Shown here in pieces: positions 1 through 9,767 of a DNA stretch of 64,000 nt. Each line of letters begins with the position of its first letter. Position 1 is the stretch's first letter. Source of the DNA: Halanaerobium polyolivorans (GTDB lineage Bacteria > Bacillota > Halanaerobiia > Halanaerobiales > Halanaerobiaceae); NCBI RefSeq assembly GCF_020711195.1, contig NZ_JAJFAT010000005.1:1-64000 (forward strand), read 5' to 3'. The notes under the pieces were generated by a model that worked only from the letters and a program-made list of their open reading frames with translations, did no database searches and was not told where the DNA came from. The position numbers and the translations under genes were made by a program.

Positions 1-6
1 GGAGCC

Positions 7-24
7 AGGCAAATGCCTTTTTTA
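7..24 (+). terminator. Possible terminator of a gene left of the window
   Basis: A short stem AGGC/GCCT with an AAAT loop is followed by six T. It would end a rightward gene that lies outside the window. The stem is only four pairs, so this is weak. Confidence 0.35.
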
Positions 25-112
25 TTTAGATGTTTTTAAATTCACAATTTTTTCTTCACAACATTAATTATACAACCAATTATTTTAATTAAATTAAAAT
101 GAGGTGATATTA

Positions 113-451
113 ATGGATAAATTTGCATTTTTCGCATTTAATGGTGATCTAATGTGTTTTCAGCATGTACTGCTTAATGCACTAGATCTAGCTGAAAAAG
201 GACATGAGGCAAAAATTATTTTTGAAGGTGAAGCTGTAAAATTGGTGCAGAAACTTGAAAAATCAACCAATAAACATTATTTTGCAGCTAAAGAAAAAGA
301 ACTAATTGACTCTATCTGCAAAGCTTGTTCTGCTAAACTGGGAGTACTCGAATTTAATCAGAAAACAGATATTCCTCTCAAAGGTGAAATGAGTGGTCAT
401 CCTGCGATGGAATCATATATAAAAGATGGTTATAAAATTATAACTATGTAG
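113..451 (+). CDS. DsrE-family protein
   Basis: Small (112 residues) soluble cytoplasmic protein of the DsrE/DsrF-like fold, which includes sulfur-relay proteins and many proteins of unknown role. The recognisable parts are the N-terminal strand FFAFNGDLMCFQHVLLNALD, a CKACS cysteine pair near residue 70, and the ending SGHPAMESYIKDGYKI. The pair of cysteines is common in this subfamily, but no sulfur substrate can be inferred. The start is the ATG at 113, which has GAGGTGA six bases upstream; a GTG at 104 in the same frame lies inside that ribosome binding site and is rejected. The gene stands alone and is followed by a clear terminator. Confidence 0.8.
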   Translation: MDKFAFFAFNGDLMCFQHVLLNALDLAEKGHEAKIIFEGEAVKLVQKLEKSTNKHYFAAKEKELIDSICKACSAKLGVLEFNQKTDIPLKGEMSGHPAMESYIKDGYKIITM

Positions 452-493
452 ACTCTAAAATATTTAATTTAAATAATAAAAGCAAAAAAGTTG

Positions 494-540
494 AAACCCG
501 GAAGAAATAGATAAAATTTCTATTCTTTCGGGTTTTATAA
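494..540 (+). terminator. Rho-independent terminator after the DsrE-family gene
   Basis: An imperfect hairpin has arms starting AAACCCG and ending CGGGTTT, with an A-rich inner stem, then a T-rich tail. It follows the DsrE-family stop by about 45 bases. Confidence 0.75.
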
Positions 541-800
541 TTTAAAATTTCAACAGCAGAAGTTATCTATGAAAAAAATAATTCTAATTTTTTTTTAATC
601 TTTCTTTAAAGTAAATCTAATCTTCAACTGCTATTATTTAATTAAGCTAAAAAATGAAACTTCCCTTTTAAAGCTGCCAAACACAGCTATTAATATAGAT
701 AAGAACTTAAGTACTTTTCTCCTTGTTTTTCCCGCTCTTTTCCCGGGGCGGGTTTTTATTATTTATTCACTCTTAATTGAGTGGATTTTTTTATTTTGTA
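541..800 (+). other. Intergenic stretch with two rightward hairpins of unknown purpose
   Basis: No convincing ORF is present. On the + strand a GC-rich hairpin (CCCGC/GCGGG, 731-752) is followed by TTTTT, and a second one (CACTC/GAGTG, 768-783) by seven T. Both point rightward. They cannot terminate the leftward ankyrin gene, whose stop is at 810, and the DsrE gene already has its own terminator. A short hairpin AGCTG-CCAAACA-CAGCT lies near 671-687. A small RNA ending at 752 or 790 is possible, but I recognise no family. Confidence 0.35.
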
Positions 801-809
801 GAGTCAATT

Positions 810-2192
810 TTATTCTACAAATTTTCGGTTGAACTCTTCAGCTCTCTGATTATACTCAGTGATTTCTTCATTTAATTTTCCTGCTTCATTTAATGAGTCA
901 ATAACCTCAAATACTTTCAAAACAGCAAAAACATTCAAATAAGAATCTCTGTTATCACTATCATTAATTGCTGCTCCAATTAAAGCCCCTTCTCCGAGCA
1001 AGAACAGAGCTCCTTTAGGCCACCAGCTCTCAGTATAAGCGTGTCCTGCAGAAGGGATTACAGTTGACATTAAAGCGGTCTGAAATCTAGATTTCAATTC
1101 TATTGTTTCTATTTCTCTTTTATCAGGTTCTAGTTTTTGCAGCTCCCAGTAAAGATCTGTACCCCGCAAAGCTCTATTTTCTTCCAGATAATCTACAACT
1201 CTTTTTCCATTATTATCTCTAGCAGTAGGATCTGCATTTTTGCTCAATAATAATTCTATGATTCTAGGGTTAGAATTATTATTAACAGCTGCCATTAAAG
1301 CAGTTTTACCACTATATGATTTTAAATTTACAAAAGCACCATAATCAGTCAAAAGCTTTATATAAGCAGGGTCTTCATGTCTTCTTGCTGCATAAAATAG
1401 TACACTTTCTCCATTATAATCTTTATGGTTTACCTTCGCTCCATTTCTTAATAAGAAGTCTAAACCGCTCAAATTGTTTTCGGTTACTCCATAAAAAATT
1501 GCAGTTCTACCAGCATTATCTCTTAGATCAATATCTGCTCCATTTTTAAGCAAATACTCTAATTCAGAAGTATTAATTCTTGCAGAAACAGCATAAGCTA
1601 AAACACTTTTACCATTATTATCTCGCGCATTAACTTCTGCTCCCCAATCTATTAAAGTTTTAATCAAGTCATGACTACTTCTGTTTTGATAGGCAGTCAT
1701 CAAAGGACTATGACCTCTATTGTTAGCGAGATTTGGATCAGCCCCAAATCTCAATAAATACCAGAGATTTGCCCTTTTATTATTTTTTGCTGCTAGATGC
1801 AGGGCTGTGTTCCCGGCTTCATTTTTGAGGTTTAAATTTCTATCAAAGCGCATTATTTCTCTAAGTACTTCAGGATTATTATTATAAGCTGCAGCATACA
1901 TTAGAGCAGACCAACCCGAAGAATCACGATAATAGATATTTGCTCCTTCTCTTCTCAAAAGTCTAATTACTGCAGGATAAGGATTTTCTGCTGCAGCTGC
2001 TAAATAGGGAGTTATAGTATCCTCATCACTCATATTAATATCTGCTCCCTGATCAATAGCATCTGCAACTTCATTTACTCCAGCATCTTTTACAAATTCA
2101 ATAAAAGTCATATCTGCAGCTAAAACTGTATTAGTTGTAAATAATAAAAATATTAAGCTTATTAATGTGAGTAAAATGATTTTTCTTTTCAA
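810..2192 (-). CDS. Secreted ankyrin-repeat protein with C-terminal membrane-like domain
   Basis: 460 residues. An N-terminal signal peptide (residues 1-25, ending VLAA) is followed by about ten ankyrin repeats (roughly 30-360) with the usual G-A-D/N turns and TALMxAA helices. The last 90 residues are not ankyrin. They contain IPSAGHAYTESWWPKGALFL and a hydrophobic glycine-rich segment, reminiscent of the PGxGQxYxGxxxKG motif of DUF5683-type membrane proteins. The partner is unknown; ankyrin repeats bind proteins. The start is TTG at 2192 with GGGAGTGATAAGAA just upstream. It lies 32 bases behind purH with no terminator between, so it is probably the last gene of the purine operon. Confidence 0.8.
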   Translation of the reverse strand: MKRKIILLTLISLIFLLFTTNTVLAADMTFIEFVKDAGVNEVADAIDQGADINMSDEDTITPYLAAAAENPYPAVIRLLRREGANIYYRDSSGWSALMYAAAYNNNPEVLREIMRFDRNLNLKNEAGNTALHLAAKNNKRANLWYLLRFGADPNLANNRGHSPLMTAYQNRSSHDLIKTLIDWGAEVNARDNNGKSVLAYAVSARINTSELEYLLKNGADIDLRDNAGRTAIFYGVTENNLSGLDFLLRNGAKVNHKDYNGESVLFYAARRHEDPAYIKLLTDYGAFVNLKSYSGKTALMAAVNNNSNPRIIELLLSKNADPTARDNNGKRVVDYLEENRALRGTDLYWELQKLEPDKREIETIELKSRFQTALMSTVIPSAGHAYTESWWPKGALFLLGEGALIGAAINDSDNRDSYLNVFAVLKVFEVIDSLNEAGKLNEEITEYNQRAEEFNRKFVE

Positions 2193-2224
2193 TTCTTATC
2201 ACTCCCTGCAGTTTTTATCTTTTT

Positions 2225-3802
2225 TTAATGACGAAAATGTCTTTTACCTGTAAAGACCATTGCAATACCTAATTTATCACAGGCTTCAATAACCTTATCA
2301 TCTCTAATTGAACCACCAGGTTGAATTATTGCTTTAATCCCTAACTCTGCTGCTTTTTCAATAGCATCAGGAAAGGGGAAAAATGCATCTGAAGCAACAA
2401 CGCCATCTCTTTGACGACCATCAGCTTTACGTCCAGCAATTATCATAGAATCTACTCTGCTCATCTGACCTGCCCCAACCCCAACTACCATTTCTTCTTT
2501 GGCCATCACAATAGCATTAGATTTAACATGTTTAACTACCTTCCAAGAAAACAATAAATCTTTAATTTGCTCTTCTGTAGGAACTTTTTTGCTAACTACT
2601 TTAAGCTCATCAGCAGTAGTTTGGGCTAAATCTCTATCCTGAACTAATAATCCTCCAGTTACTTTTTTCATGCTGTAACCAGGCTTGTCATAATTAATCT
2701 TTAATTCACCTGTTTTTAAGATTCTTAGATTATCCCAGCGTTCTTTAAGAATTTCAAGTGCTTTTGCTTCATAATCAGGAGCAATCACTACCTCTACAAA
2801 TTTATCATCTGTTGCTATCTCAGCAGCTGCTTCTGCAGTTATGGTTCTGTTAGCAGCAACAATTGAGCCAAAAGCAGAAAGAGGATCTCCAGCATGAGCT
2901 TTTAGAAAAGCATCTTTGACATTATCTGCTACAGCCATACCACAGGGATTGGCATGTTTAATTACAGCAACCGCTGGATCATTATCAAATTCTTTTACTA
3001 ATTCTAAAGCTCCATCAGTATCATTAATATTATTATAAGAAAGTGCTTTGCCGTGCAGCTGTTCTGCAGTTGAAATAGACGGCTCATTTCTCTGGCTATC
3101 TAAATAAAAAGCTGCTTTTTGATGTGGGTTTTCTCCATAACGAAGATCCATTTTCTTATCATATCTATCAAGTCTGCTTTCTTGCATTTCTTCTTTTTCT
3201 TCAGCTTCAAGTGCTAGATCAGATAAAAAATCTTGAATTAACTGATCATATTCTGCCGTATGCCGAAAAGCTTTATAAGCAAGCTTTAATTTTTTATTTT
3301 TATTTAAACCACCATCAGCAGCTTTCATTTCCTTTAAAATATTATCATAATCATCTGGATCAACTACAACAGCTACATCCTGATGGTTTTTTGCAGCCGA
3401 ACGAATCATTGTTGGACCACCTATATCAATATTTTCAACTGCTTCTTCTAAACTTACATTCTCTTTTTTAATTGTTTCTGCAAAAGGATATAAGTTGCAG
3501 ACTACTAAATCAATTGTTTCAATATCCTGGGCTGCAATTTCTTTTAAATGCTCCTTATTATCTCTAACTGCTAAAATACCCCCATGAACTGCTGGATGAA
3601 GAGTTTTTACCCTCCCATTCATCATTTCAGGGAAATTAGTTACTTCACTAATATCTGTGACATCAATACCGCTTTTTTCTAACAAATTACCTGTTCCACC
3701 TGTTGATATAATTTCTACACCAAAGTCCTTTAATCCTTTAGCAAAATCTACAATTCCTTCTTTATTTGATACACTTATAAGAGCTCTTTTAATTTTAGAC
3801 AA
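2225..3802 (-). CDS. purH: Bifunctional AICAR transformylase / IMP cyclohydrolase
   Basis: Catalyses the last two steps of IMP synthesis: formylation of AICAR by 10-formyl-THF, then ring closure. 525 residues, the usual length. The N-terminal MGS-like cyclohydrolase domain (about 1-195) has SVSNKEGIVDFAKGL and GGRVKTLHP-like NGRVKTLHP. The transformylase domain carries LRYGENPHQ, KHANPCG and the C-terminal SDAFFPFPD and QPGGSIRDD. The start is TTG at 3802 with GGAGGAG eight bases upstream. It sits directly behind purN in the operon. Confidence 0.97.
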   Translation of the reverse strand: MSKIKRALISVSNKEGIVDFAKGLKDFGVEIISTGGTGNLLEKSGIDVTDISEVTNFPEMMNGRVKTLHPAVHGGILAVRDNKEHLKEIAAQDIETIDLVVCNLYPFAETIKKENVSLEEAVENIDIGGPTMIRSAAKNHQDVAVVVDPDDYDNILKEMKAADGGLNKNKKLKLAYKAFRHTAEYDQLIQDFLSDLALEAEEKEEMQESRLDRYDKKMDLRYGENPHQKAAFYLDSQRNEPSISTAEQLHGKALSYNNINDTDGALELVKEFDNDPAVAVIKHANPCGMAVADNVKDAFLKAHAGDPLSAFGSIVAANRTITAEAAAEIATDDKFVEVVIAPDYEAKALEILKERWDNLRILKTGELKINYDKPGYSMKKVTGGLLVQDRDLAQTTADELKVVSKKVPTEEQIKDLLFSWKVVKHVKSNAIVMAKEEMVVGVGAGQMSRVDSMIIAGRKADGRQRDGVVASDAFFPFPDAIEKAAELGIKAIIQPGGSIRDDKVIEACDKLGIAMVFTGKRHFRH

Positions 3803-3803
3803 A

Positions 3804-4418
3804 TTATTTCTCCTCCTTCAAAATTTTAACCTTTCTTCCCTCTAACTTAATTCTATTTTCTGCAATCAATTTTACTGCTTCCGGATATATTCTATGTTCT
3901 TCTTTTAGAATTCTAGCTGCCAGATCATCAACTGTGTCATCTTCTTCAACCTTTACAACTGCCTGCATAATAATAGGCCCTGTATCCATTCCTTCATCAA
4001 CAAAATGAACTGTACAGCCACTATATTTTACCCCATAATCTAAGGCCTGTTTTTGAGCATTTAAACCCTTAAATGCCGGTAAAAGTGATGGATGAATATT
4101 CACAATTTTTTCTTTGTATTTTTTTACAAAGAGAGGTGATAAAATACGCATATATCCTGCTAAAATAATTAAATCTATTTCTGCCATTTCAAGGATATTA
4201 ATTATTTCTTTCTCATATTCACTTTTGTTTTCAAAGTGCTCTGGATTAATAAAGATATTTTCTATATCTTCACTTTCAGCTCTTTTTAAAGCACCAGAGT
4301 CTTCTTTATCACTAAGCAGAACTTTAATTTCAGCTGGAATATCTCCCCTTTTAACAGCATCAATTATCGATTGAAAATTTGAGCCCCTACCTGAAGCAAA
4401 TACTGCCATTTTAAACAT
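3804..4418 (-). CDS. purN: Phosphoribosylglycinamide formyltransferase (folate-dependent)
   Basis: Transfers formyl from 10-formyl-THF to GAR. 204 residues. The N-terminal ASGRGSNFQSI phosphate-binding stretch and the catalytic Asn-His pair in NIHPSLLPAFKG are present, as is the catalytic Asp in DEGMDTGPII. The ATG at 4418 has GGGGTGATCAA upstream and follows the purM stop by four bases, so translation is probably coupled. Confidence 0.96.
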   Translation of the reverse strand: MFKMAVFASGRGSNFQSIIDAVKRGDIPAEIKVLLSDKEDSGALKRAESEDIENIFINPEHFENKSEYEKEIINILEMAEIDLIILAGYMRILSPLFVKKYKEKIVNIHPSLLPAFKGLNAQKQALDYGVKYSGCTVHFVDEGMDTGPIIMQAVVKVEEDDTVDDLAARILKEEHRIYPEAVKLIAENRIKLEGRKVKILKEEK

Positions 4419-4422
4419 TTGA

Positions 4423-5487
4423 TCACCCCATCTCTAGTATTTCACCGGGTATTTCAATTTTCATGCCGTAATCCTTGGCTTTTTCAATCTCTCCAATTAA
4501 ATAAGGGCTTTCCCCTTTGGCTTTTAATTTTGCCATTATTTCTTTTTTCTGCCTGGGCTCTATAATCAAAACCATACCTATGCCCATATTAAAAGTCTTT
4601 AACATTTCTAAATCTTCAATTTTTCCAGCTTCCTGAATGATTTCAAAAATATTAGCTTTATCCCATTTAGATAAATCAATTGCAGCTGCTAAGTCTTCAG
4701 GCAGGATCCTAATAATATTTTCTACTAAACCGCCTCCAGTAATATGAGCAATCCCATTTACAGAGCTGTGATAATCTTTCAAGATTGAGAGGACCGGTTT
4801 CACATAGATTCTGGTCGGTTTAAGCATTTCTTCTCCTAAATTATTTTCTAATCCAGGTAGTTTTGCTTGATAATCATAATCTGCTTTGTCAAATAAAGCT
4901 GCTCTGGCTAAAGTAAAACCATTACTATGCAGACCATTTGAAGCTAAACCAATAATTAAATTCCCTGCTTTAATTTTTTCTCCAGTAATAATTTTAGATT
5001 TCTCTACAATACCAACCGCAAAACCAGCTAAATCATATTCTCCTTCTTGATAAAAACCAGCCATTTCTGCAGTTTCACCACCGATCAGTGAGGCTCCAGC
5101 TTCCTTACATCCAGCTGCAATACCTCTAACTATCTGAGCTGTTTTTTCTGGCTCCAATTTGCCTGTTGCCAAATAATCTAGAAAAAATAAAGGTTTTGCT
5201 CCCTGAGCTAAAATATCATTAACCGACATGGCCACTAAATCAATCCCGATACTATCATGTTTATCAAGTTTAAAAGCAAGTTTAAGTTTAGTTCCAACCC
5301 CATCTGTTCCTGATACCAAGACTGCTTCTCTATATTCACTTAAATCTAATTGAAAAAGGCCACCAAATCCTCCCAGAGAACTTAAGACTTCTGGTCCATG
5401 AGTTGACTCAACATCTTTTTTCATCAAATCTACTGCTTTTTTCCCGGCATCAATATCTACCCCTGATTCTTTATAATTAAGGCCCAC
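4423..5487 (-). CDS. purM: Phosphoribosylformylglycinamidine cyclo-ligase (AIR synthetase)
   Basis: ATP-dependent closure of FGAM to AIR. 354 residues with the PurM/SelD-like fold: SGTDGVGTKLKLAF, SVNDILAQGAKPLFFLDY, GGETAEMAGFY and HITGGGLVENIIR are all in place. The start is GTG at 5487. Its first base overlaps the last base of the purF stop codon (TAGTG), with GGAGG seven bases upstream, which implies coupled translation. The upstream enzyme that makes FGAM (PurSQL) is not encoded in this operon. Confidence 0.96.
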   Translation of the reverse strand: MGLNYKESGVDIDAGKKAVDLMKKDVESTHGPEVLSSLGGFGGLFQLDLSEYREAVLVSGTDGVGTKLKLAFKLDKHDSIGIDLVAMSVNDILAQGAKPLFFLDYLATGKLEPEKTAQIVRGIAAGCKEAGASLIGGETAEMAGFYQEGEYDLAGFAVGIVEKSKIITGEKIKAGNLIIGLASNGLHSNGFTLARAALFDKADYDYQAKLPGLENNLGEEMLKPTRIYVKPVLSILKDYHSSVNGIAHITGGGLVENIIRILPEDLAAAIDLSKWDKANIFEIIQEAGKIEDLEMLKTFNMGIGMVLIIEPRQKKEIMAKLKAKGESPYLIGEIEKAKDYGMKIEIPGEILEMG

Positions 5488-6995
5488 TATTTTTCCTCCT
5501 CAATTAAATATTTATCACTAATTGGATAATCTCCATCAAAACAAGCAGTACAAAAACCTAATTTTTTATCAACATTTATTGCTTTAAGCATCCCCGCTTG
5601 TGATAAATAATTAAGACTTGCTGCACCTATGCTTTCTGCAATCTCTTCTACTGAACTTCTGCTGGCAATTAATTCCTGACGCCTTGAGGTATCTAAACCA
5701 AAATAGCAGGGATGTTCTACTGGTGGTGAAGAAATTGCCATATGCACTTCACTTGCTCCAGCCTCTTTTATTCTAGAAATAATTTGCTTGCTGGTTGTAC
5801 CTCGCACAATTGAATCATCTATTAAAATAACCTTTTTACCTTCAATAATTTCTTTAATAGGAGCCAATTTAAGCCTTACCTTAAGATCTCTAATCGCTTG
5901 TGAAGGCTGAATAAAAGTTCGTCCTACATAACGGTTTCTTAATATTCCTTGAGCAAATTCTATTCCTGACTCTTCTGCAAAACCCAGTGCCGCAGGAATA
6001 CCCGAATCCGGAACCGGTATCACCAAATCAGCTTCTAAATCCATTTCTTTTGCCAGTTGTCTTCCCATTTCTTTTCTTGCTAAAAGAACATTTTGACCTT
6101 CGATATTACTATCAGGTCTGGCAAAATAAATATATTCAAAAACACATAAACTGCTTTCTTTAGATCCACTATATTTCCTGCTTTTTAAACCATTTTCATC
6201 AATTATTACAACTTCACCTGGCTGTACATCTCTGATAAATTCTGCTCCAATAATATCAAAAGCACAACTTTCGGAAGCAACAATATAGCTGTTATCAACT
6301 TTGGCAATTGAAAGAGGTCTAAACCCTTTTGGATCTCTTATTGCTACAAGACTGTCTTTGGTCATCGCGACAATACTAAAAGCACCCTTGAGCTGGTGTA
6401 AACTTTGAATTAAGGCTTCTACAATATCATCTTCCAATGCTCTGGCTACCAAATGAGCAATTACTTCAGTATCTAAAGTTGAATGAAAAATTGAGCCATT
6501 CATTTCCAAATTATACCTTAGTGTTTCCGCATTAGCCACATTGCCATTATGAGCAAGAGCGAGATCTCCTTTAATACTGTTAATTAGTAGTGGTTGAGCA
6601 TTTGCTAAAAGACTTGAACCACTAGTTGAATAACGAACATGCCCTATGGCCATTTCACCTTTTAAATTTGCTAGATCTTCTTCACTAAAGACATTTTCTA
6701 CTAAACCCATACCTTTATGAAGATTAAAATCACCTTCATGATTTGCACAAATACCTGCACTTTCCTGTCCTCTGTGCTGAAGAGCAATTAAGCCTAGATA
6801 GCTTAGATCAGCAGCACTACTTTCTCCATCAGCATTAAAAATACCAAATACTCCACATTCTTCTCGCATTTTATCTGCCCGATACTTCATTTCCGAGCTG
6901 CAGACTTTTATCTGCTGTTTTTTGACTTCATTATTGTTATTGTTTATATTAGATAATTTAATTTTTTGATTAGAGAAGTTATTTAATTCTCCCAT
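5487..6995 (-). CDS. purF: Amidophosphoribosyltransferase
   Basis: First committed step: PRPP plus glutamine gives phosphoribosylamine. Ntn-type glutaminase domain begins at the catalytic Cys of EECGVFGIF (residue 47 from the start given). The PRPP-binding loop is VILIDDSIVRGTT. Cysteines in SESCAFD, VEHPCYFG and GFCTACF match those that hold the [4Fe-4S] cluster in the Bacillus-type enzyme. The start is uncertain. ATG at 6995 gives an unusually long, Asn-rich leader of 46 residues; ATG at 6890 would give an 11-residue propeptide, as in B. subtilis, but neither has a good ribosome binding site. Confidence 0.94.
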   Translation of the reverse strand: MGELNNFSNQKIKLSNINNNNNEVKKQQIKVCSSEMKYRADKMREECGVFGIFNADGESSAADLSYLGLIALQHRGQESAGICANHEGDFNLHKGMGLVENVFSEEDLANLKGEMAIGHVRYSTSGSSLLANAQPLLINSIKGDLALAHNGNVANAETLRYNLEMNGSIFHSTLDTEVIAHLVARALEDDIVEALIQSLHQLKGAFSIVAMTKDSLVAIRDPKGFRPLSIAKVDNSYIVASESCAFDIIGAEFIRDVQPGEVVIIDENGLKSRKYSGSKESSLCVFEYIYFARPDSNIEGQNVLLARKEMGRQLAKEMDLEADLVIPVPDSGIPAALGFAEESGIEFAQGILRNRYVGRTFIQPSQAIRDLKVRLKLAPIKEIIEGKKVILIDDSIVRGTTSKQIISRIKEAGASEVHMAISSPPVEHPCYFGLDTSRRQELIASRSSVEEIAESIGAASLNYLSQAGMLKAINVDKKLGFCTACFDGDYPISDKYLIEEEK

Positions 6996-7046
6996 TCTTC
7001 TTTTCAGCCCCTTAATTAATATAAAAATTTAATCAATTTTTTTAAT

Positions 7047-7766
7047 TTAAACTTTATCTTGACCGGTGATTCTCTGCAGCATTTCCATATATCCTGACTC
7101 TACATCACCAAGATCTCTTCTGAATCTATCTTTATCAAGTTTTTGTTTTGTATAAGTATCCCAAAAACGACAGGTATCAGGTGTAATTTCATCAGCTAAA
7201 ATAATTTCTCCGGAGCTGGTGATCCCAAATTCTAATTTAAAATCAACCAGATCAACTCCTTTGCTTGTTAAAAAATCTCTTAAAACTCTATTAATTTTTT
7301 TTGCCTGTTCTGTTATTTCATCAAGCTCTTCATCAGTGGCTAATTCTAGAGCTTCTATGTGATAGCGGTTAATCAAAGGATCTCCTAGTTCATCATTTTT
7401 ATAGTAAAACTCGATAATAGTCTTAGCTAATTCAATTCCCTCTTCAATGCCTAGTCTTTTAACAAGACTTCCGGCGGAAATATTTCTGATCACAACTTCA
7501 ATTAAAATAATATCAACTTTTTTTACTAAAGTTTCTCTTTTATTTAATTCTTTAATGAAATGAGTTTTAATTCCTTCTTTTTCTAAGATTTTAAAAAGAC
7601 AATTAGTTATTTTATTATTTATAATGCCTTTTTTATCAATCTGACCTCTTTTCTGACCATCAAATGCAGTTGCATCATCTTTATAATATACAATTAACTC
7701 ATCCTTATTATCTGTTTTGAAAATCTTTTTTGCTTTTCCCTCATATAGTAGTCCTTTTTTTTCCAT
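7047..7766 (-). CDS. purC: SAICAR synthetase
   Basis: Joins aspartate to CAIR with ATP. 239 residues, typical for the bacterial single-domain enzyme. LLYEGKAKKIF at the N terminus, NISAGSLVKRLGI in the middle and LADEITPDTCRFWD near the C terminus are family signatures. The ATG at 7766 follows AGGAGG by seven bases. In many Firmicutes purS, purQ and purL follow purC; here the next gene is purF after a 51-base gap. Confidence 0.96.
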   Translation of the reverse strand: MEKKGLLYEGKAKKIFKTDNKDELIVYYKDDATAFDGQKRGQIDKKGIINNKITNCLFKILEKEGIKTHFIKELNKRETLVKKVDIILIEVVIRNISAGSLVKRLGIEEGIELAKTIIEFYYKNDELGDPLINRYHIEALELATDEELDEITEQAKKINRVLRDFLTSKGVDLVDFKLEFGITSSGEIILADEITPDTCRFWDTYTKQKLDKDRFRRDLGDVESGYMEMLQRITGQDKV

Positions 7767-7795
7767 TTAACTAACCTCCTAGCAGTTAGGTTCTT

Positions 7796-9187
7796 TTAGG
7801 CTAAATCAAATTCAAGCCGCCATTTTTTAACAATCTTCTCCGTCTTTTTAGATGCTATGCCGGTATATTTAGCTGGATTTAAAATCAGCTCTTTTTGTTT
7901 GTCATTAAAGTTTTTCCAGTATCCTTTTAATTCATCACTTTCTGCAACTAAATCTTTTAAGGAAATATTCCTATGTTGAGCTTTGAGAGTTAGTTTCCTT
8001 ACCGCTTCATGAGCATCTGGATGACCTGCAGCAGCTAATAATATATAGAGCGGTTCAGCTACGATCATCTTTTTATTTTGCTCAAAATTCTGCTTAATAT
8101 TTTCCTCATCAACCAACATTTTTTGACTGACTCGATTTAGTCTTGCAGCTGAACTAAGTAAAGCTGCAATTAATTCTGGTATAAAGCGTGAAGAGGCAGA
8201 ATTACTTAAGTCTCTTTGGTGTTCAGAAAGTTGATCCATATAAACGGTATTCATTTGGGGCATAAAAGCTTTCCACATGCTTTTTACATTTTCATAATTT
8301 ATGGGATTTCTTTTGTGAGGCATAGTAGAAGAACCTACTTGATCTTCGGCAAAATGTTCTCCTATTTCTGCTATTTCTGAGCGCTGTAAATGTCTCATAT
8401 CATCAGCAAAAGCTGCCAAAACACCAAAGGCTGCAATAAGGCTGTGGATAAAATCAGTTATTGCTTCTGGAGCAACAATCTGGGTAGAATGTTCACCTGC
8501 TTTAAGTCCCAATTCTGCTAAAACCTCTTTTTCAAATTCTTCTGGGTCATCAAAAAATATGCTGCTCGCATTATAGGCTCCAACTGCTCCAGAAAATTTA
8601 CCAATTAATTTTTGAGATTTAGCTTCAATTTCTTTAATTCTTTCACCAAATCTGCTCACATATTCTGCTATTGTAAAGCCAAAGGTAATTGGAACTGCAT
8701 GCTGGCCGTGGGTTCTGCCAATCTGAACTCTGTCTTTTTCTCTTTCGGCAATATCTAACCAGGTTTTTTCTAATTCAATGAGTTGGGGAAGAATCAATTC
8801 TTCAGCTGTTTTTTTATAACGGAGAGAGTTAGCTGTATCAACAATATCATAAGATGTTGCGGTAAAATGAATATAAGGTCTTGTTTCTTTGCTAACTTTT
8901 TTTTGAATACAGTTAACAAGTGCCCTTATATTATGTTTGGTTTTAGCTTCTTCTTCATAAACTTCTTCAGTACTCAAATCTTGAATAGCTTTTTCCACTT
9001 CCTGAGGAGCATTATGAGGACAGATACCTCTTTTAGCCAATACTTTTACTAAAGCCAATTCTACTTCTGCCTGAAAAGCAATAGTTGCATTTTCAGAAAG
9101 ATATTTAGATAGTTCAGAAAAATTTTCTCCTCTAGAATAGCGGTGGTCAAGTGGGCTTATATTGGCAAAAATATCTCTAGTCTGCAA
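7796..9187 (-). CDS. purB: Adenylosuccinate lyase
   Basis: Removes fumarate from SAICAR and from adenylosuccinate. Fumarase/aspartase superfamily, helical, probably a tetramer. The signature [13 protein letters not shown] is present, and so are [14 protein letters not shown] and [15 protein letters not shown] place the start at TTG 9187 (463 residues), because AGAGGAG lies seven bases upstream. The earlier in-frame TTG at 9205 would contain that site. The gene overlaps the purE stop by 11 bases. Confidence 0.95.
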   Translation of the reverse strand: MQTRDIFANISPLDHRYSRGENFSELSKYLSENATIAFQAEVELALVKVLAKRGICPHNAPQEVEKAIQDLSTEEVYEEEAKTKHNIRALVNCIQKKVSKETRPYIHFTATSYDIVDTANSLRYKKTAEELILPQLIELEKTWLDIAEREKDRVQIGRTHGQHAVPITFGFTIAEYVSRFGERIKEIEAKSQKLIGKFSGAVGAYNASSIFFDDPEEFEKEVLAELGLKAGEHSTQIVAPEAITDFIHSLIAAFGVLAAFADDMRHLQRSEIAEIGEHFAEDQVGSSTMPHKRNPINYENVKSMWKAFMPQMNTVYMDQLSEHQRDLSNSASSRFIPELIAALLSSAARLNRVSQKMLVDEENIKQNFEQNKKMIVAEPLYILLAAAGHPDAHEAVRKLTLKAQHRNISLKDLVAESDELKGYWKNFNDKQKELILNPAKYTGIASKKTEKIVKKWRLEFDLA

Positions 9188-9707
9188 ATTTTTCGCTCCT
9201 CTCAATATATTCTTTATAACCTAACTCTTCTAATGATTTAGCTGTTGCTAAGACTTTATTTTTCATATTTTTTCTATACTCTTTATGCTTTTTTCTTAGT
9301 TCAAGATCTTTTCTGGCTAAAATCTGTACTGCCAGAAGAGCTGCATTTTTGGCACCATTAATTGCTACAGTTGCCACTGGAACCCCTGGAGGCATTTGTA
9401 CTATTGAATAAAGAGAATCTAAGCCACTTAACTTAGAAGTCTTGACCGGTACCCCTATTACTGGCAGATTTGTTACTGCTGCAGTCATACCAGGTAAATG
9501 TGCTGCTCCACCAGCTCCAGCAATGATTAGATCAAAGTCATTTTCCTCCGCATTTTCCGCATAATTATATAATCTTTCTGGTGTTCGATGGGCAGATACA
9601 ACAGTTAGTTCATAGTTTACTTCAAATTCATCTAATATTTCTGCTGCTTCTTTCATTACTGGTAAATCAGAATCACTACCCATAATTATTGCTACTTTAG
9701 AACCCAT
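9177..9707 (-). CDS. purE: N5-carboxyaminoimidazole ribonucleotide mutase (class I PurE)
   Basis: Converts N5-CAIR to CAIR. 176 residues. [19 protein letters not shown] and [11 protein letters not shown] (catalytic His) are present, and [14 protein letters not shown] forms the phosphate-binding loop. The presence of purK next to it fits the class I two-step route. The C terminus is slightly extended and overlaps purB. The ATG at 9707 follows AGGGAGTG. Confidence 0.96.
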   Translation of the reverse strand: MGSKVAIIMGSDSDLPVMKEAAEILDEFEVNYELTVVSAHRTPERLYNYAENAEENDFDLIIAGAGGAAHLPGMTAAVTNLPVIGVPVKTSKLSGLDSLYSIVQMPPGVPVATVAINGAKNAALLAVQILARKDLELRKKHKEYRKNMKNKVLATAKSLEELGYKEYIERSEKFAD

Positions 9708-9767
9708 AAAATTTCACTCCCTATTTAGAATTTAATTTTTAAAGCTATTAAACTCAGCCAAAAACAA

